In this document: one piece after another, positions 5,668-7,663 of the stretch
How the letters are laid out: every line of letters starts with the position of its first letter
Position numbering within the stretch: the stretch's first letter is position 1
From: Butyrivibrio sp.
GTDB taxonomy: Bacteria; Bacillota_A; Clostridia; Lachnospirales; Lachnospiraceae
Length of the DNA: 7,663 nt
Assembly: GCA_017996845.1 (NCBI GenBank)
Contig: JAGOGF010000119.1
Location: forward strand, 1 to 7,663
Direction: 5' to 3'
Position numbers and translations under genes: made by a program
The notes under the pieces: generated by a model
What the model saw: the letters and a program-made list of their open reading frames with translations, nothing else
What the model was told of the DNA's origin: nothing
Database searches by the model: none

Positions 5668-7569
5668 TCATTCCGCTCTGCCTTTCTTTTTGATACGTTT
5701 ATTCCGGTACATTTCCATGTCACTTAACCGGATGCATTCCTGACAGGAGGTTTTTCCATCAATTACGGTAGTATATGTTCCAATGGATGCTTCTACCGCA
5801 TATTTTTCCTCTTTTTCAATGTTGAGCATTTCAAGCTGATGGAGTGTTTCTTTTTCTATTTCTTCTGCTCTTTCGCTATTTCCTTCCACTATGATCAGAA
5901 ACTCATCCCCGCCGGTTCTGGAAACAGAAGCATTTCGGGGCGCTGTTGTTTTGACTGCTCTGGCAATTGCACAAATCGCACGATCTCCCTCTTCATGTCC
6001 ATAATGGTCATTGATATACTTTAAACCGTCAACATCAATACTGATAAAGGATATAACCGCACGATCTCTCATCCATTTTGGCCAGTTTTTGTTTATATAA
6101 CGTGCAAGTCCTCTTCTGTTATTCATCTGTGTCAGAAAATCTGTAATACTGTTCTGATCATTTTTTTGCAGCAGTACCTGAATCCTCTGATGCGCATAGA
6201 ATTCATTAATGGAAAGTGCAATTGTCAGATTCCAGTCATAATAGAAGATTCCGATCCCATCCTGCGGTCGTTTAAAGTTGATCGCAGTATACCCGAAGGT
6301 ACTGACACGATCATGCAGCATGGTCAGAAAATAAGCCTGCGGTTCGTTATCATGCTTTTGCGGCGGCAACAGCTGCGCTCTGTCAAATGATGCATCCTTC
6401 AGATCCAGCACTTTCCCATTTTTCCATCCCAGAATTGCTTCTGCTTTATCCGGAATTTCTTTCTGAAATACCGGGATTCCGTTTCTGTCGCGCTTTCCTA
6501 AAAGGCAAAGATAAAAAGAACTGCAGTCACCTGCCAGATGAAGATTTCTGATAACCATTTCCATCATTTCATTAAAATTGTGACATCCTGCCATATCTAT
6601 TTTGAAAAAAGTCTGCCTGGTATGCTCCTCCACAAGATCTGCAGTCTGCCTGTAATGGTTCTGACAGTCAAAAATTGTTTTTCTGTCATTTTCTGACATG
6701 CAGCCGCAGCTTTCCCTGTATAGAATTTTTGCCGGTACCGAAATGTATTGCGCTCTCTTCTGACCTGCCAGAAGATCCGTGATCAGATGTATGGTTTCTG
6801 CCGCCATCCCGGGGTAATCCATTGCAACGGTTGTAAGCGCCGGTTCAATTTCGCGTGCCTCCGGCGCATTATCAATTCCACTGATCATCAGATCCTGCGG
6901 AACATTAATATCATGTGCCGCAGCTGCATCGCAAAGTGCTCTTGCCATGAAATCATTTGCACAGATAATCGCATCCGGGCAATGATCCTTGTCCGAGTAA
7001 AAATACTGAAGTGCCTGCTCTCCCTGATGTTTCCATAAATCTCCAAAAAAGACAGAGTTTTCAAATACCGGAAGGCCAAATTCTTCCATCGCCTCCTGGT
7101 AGCAAGTAAGTCTTTTCATGCTGTCATAATGATCTTTATAACCTGACATAAAAAAGATATTGCGGGCATGATGTATCGTTGCAAAATGCTCCACAAGCTC
7201 TCGAACGGCCATATTGGCATCACTGAGTACCCCGTAAAAAGAATTATCCTTTTCACGATAAGTAATCACAGGGCATTTTGCGCGTTCCTTCAATGCTCTG
7301 ACAAGCTTTTCCCGAAACACGGACATATCATAAGTATCAAGCGCAACCACAATTGCGTCAAACTGTTCAATTGGCGCAAAATCAACAATAATATCTCCAT
7401 AAATATCATAGGTATTTTCATTGCGCCGAATTTCATAAGAGGTCATAAATGCAATATTATAATCTTCTCTATGCGCATTTTCGATCAGTGCCGTACAGAG
7501 GTTTCTCTGAAACTCCATTTCTGCACGGTTCATAAAGACACCTATTGTTTTTCTCCCATTATAAAACAT
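5668..7569 (-). CDS. LacI-like ligand-binding domain fused to a GGDEF diguanylate cyclase
   Basis: Seen, numbered from ATG 7567-7569 (633 aa): a PBP1/LacI-like sugar-binding domain (about 7-290) beginning KTIGVFMNR, with CPDAIICANDFMARAL (about 197-212), ISGIDNAPEA (229-238) and a closing SCGC (287-290). A middle region (about 305-465) of GAF-like length but without a recognised motif follows. The GGDEF domain (about 475-630) has DFLTQMNNRRG, SIDVDGLKYINDHYGH and an intact GGDEF at 553-557. The LacI DNA-binding HTH and membrane segments are absent, so it should be a soluble cytoplasmic sensor making c-di-GMP from GTP when a sugar-like ligand binds. The RxxD inhibitory site normally just before GGDEF is not conserved. 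Start choice: GAGGTG (7579-7584) lies 9 nt before this ATG and the fold starts right after it. An in-frame TTG at 7642-7644 would add 25 atypical residues, and the frame stays open to the window edge. It is convergent with the AraC gene. Confidence 0.88.
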   Translation of the reverse strand: MFYNGRKTIGVFMNRAEMEFQRNLCTALIENAHREDYNIAFMTSYEIRRNENTYDIYGDIIVDFAPIEQFDAIVVALDTYDMSVFREKLVRALKERAKCPVITYREKDNSFYGVLSDANMAVRELVEHFATIHHARNIFFMSGYKDHYDSMKRLTCYQEAMEEFGLPVFENSVFFGDLWKHQGEQALQYFYSDKDHCPDAIICANDFMARALCDAAAAHDINVPQDLMISGIDNAPEAREIEPALTTVAMDYPGMAAETIHLITDLLAGQKRAQYISVPAKILYRESCGCMSENDRKTIFDCQNHYRQTADLVEEHTRQTFFKIDMAGCHNFNEMMEMVIRNLHLAGDCSSFYLCLLGKRDRNGIPVFQKEIPDKAEAILGWKNGKVLDLKDASFDRAQLLPPQKHDNEPQAYFLTMLHDRVSTFGYTAINFKRPQDGIGIFYYDWNLTIALSINEFYAHQRIQVLLQKNDQNSITDFLTQMNNRRGLARYINKNWPKWMRDRAVISFISIDVDGLKYINDHYGHEEGDRAICAIARAVKTTAPRNASVSRTGGDEFLIIVEGNSERAEEIEKETLHQLEMLNIEKEEKYAVEASIGTYTTVIDGKTSCQECIRLSDMEMYRNKRIKKKGRAE

Positions 7570-7663
7570 GCTGCCACGCACCTCATAAGAACATATCCCA
7601 GTAGATACTTCTGCATGTTTTGATGACAAGGTTATCAGTCCCAAAAATAATAACGATACACTA

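Noticed and set aside
7168..7623. Plus-strand open frame of 151 codons antisense to the LacI-like domain
   Set aside because: Composition rich in Ile, Asn, His and Cys without any domain pattern, opposite a clear coding sequence; a shadow.

Overview
The window looks like chromosomal DNA from a low-to-moderate GC gut Firmicute, most likely a Lachnospiraceae-type clostridium. This is inferred from AGGAGG-class ribosome binding sites, AT-rich intergenic DNA, AraC/YesN-style regulators, a cytoplasmic GH3 glycosidase and a LacI-like sensor fused to GGDEF. No marker gene is present, so the assignment is an inference. Five protein-coding genes are supported. There are no rRNA or tRNA genes, CRISPR arrays, insertion sequences or phage genes.

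Layout. (1) 25-1623, minus: a membrane protein with a C-terminal spermidine-synthase-like methyltransferase fold, with its own promoter at about 1675-1703. (2) 1709-1748: a 17-bp perfect-stem terminator. (3) 1783-2100, minus: a short orphan AraC-type DNA-binding domain, probably the 3' remnant of a larger regulator. (4) 2158-4266, minus: a complete cytoplasmic GH3 beta-glycosidase (beta-glucosidase or beta-xylosidase type). (5) 4267-4705: a 439-bp divergent intergenic region rich in regulatory structure. (6) 4706-5641, plus: a complete AraC-family regulator with a cupin sensor domain. (7) 5668-7569, minus: a soluble protein with a LacI/PBP1-like ligand-binding domain, a middle region and a GGDEF diguanylate cyclase domain, convergent with the AraC gene.

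How it may work together (inference). The divergently transcribed AraC regulator probably senses a sugar or glycoside and controls the GH3 gene. The strongest sequence support is a pair of 16-bp direct half-sites (TTAGCAA-N4-TGTAA) spaced exactly 21 bp, abutting the -35 position of a candidate GH3 promoter; this is the arrangement classical for AraC-type activators. A palindrome in the spacer of that promoter could be a repressor operator. A second, AT-rich palindrome sits at the -35 position of the AraC gene and could serve autoregulation. The LacI-like GGDEF protein could couple the presence of a sugar to c-di-GMP.

The gene families are known ones. The points of interest are the regulatory architecture, the orphan HTH domain in frame behind the GH3 stop codon, and the GGDEF sensor without an inhibitory site. 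I see no clear evidence of an entirely new system.
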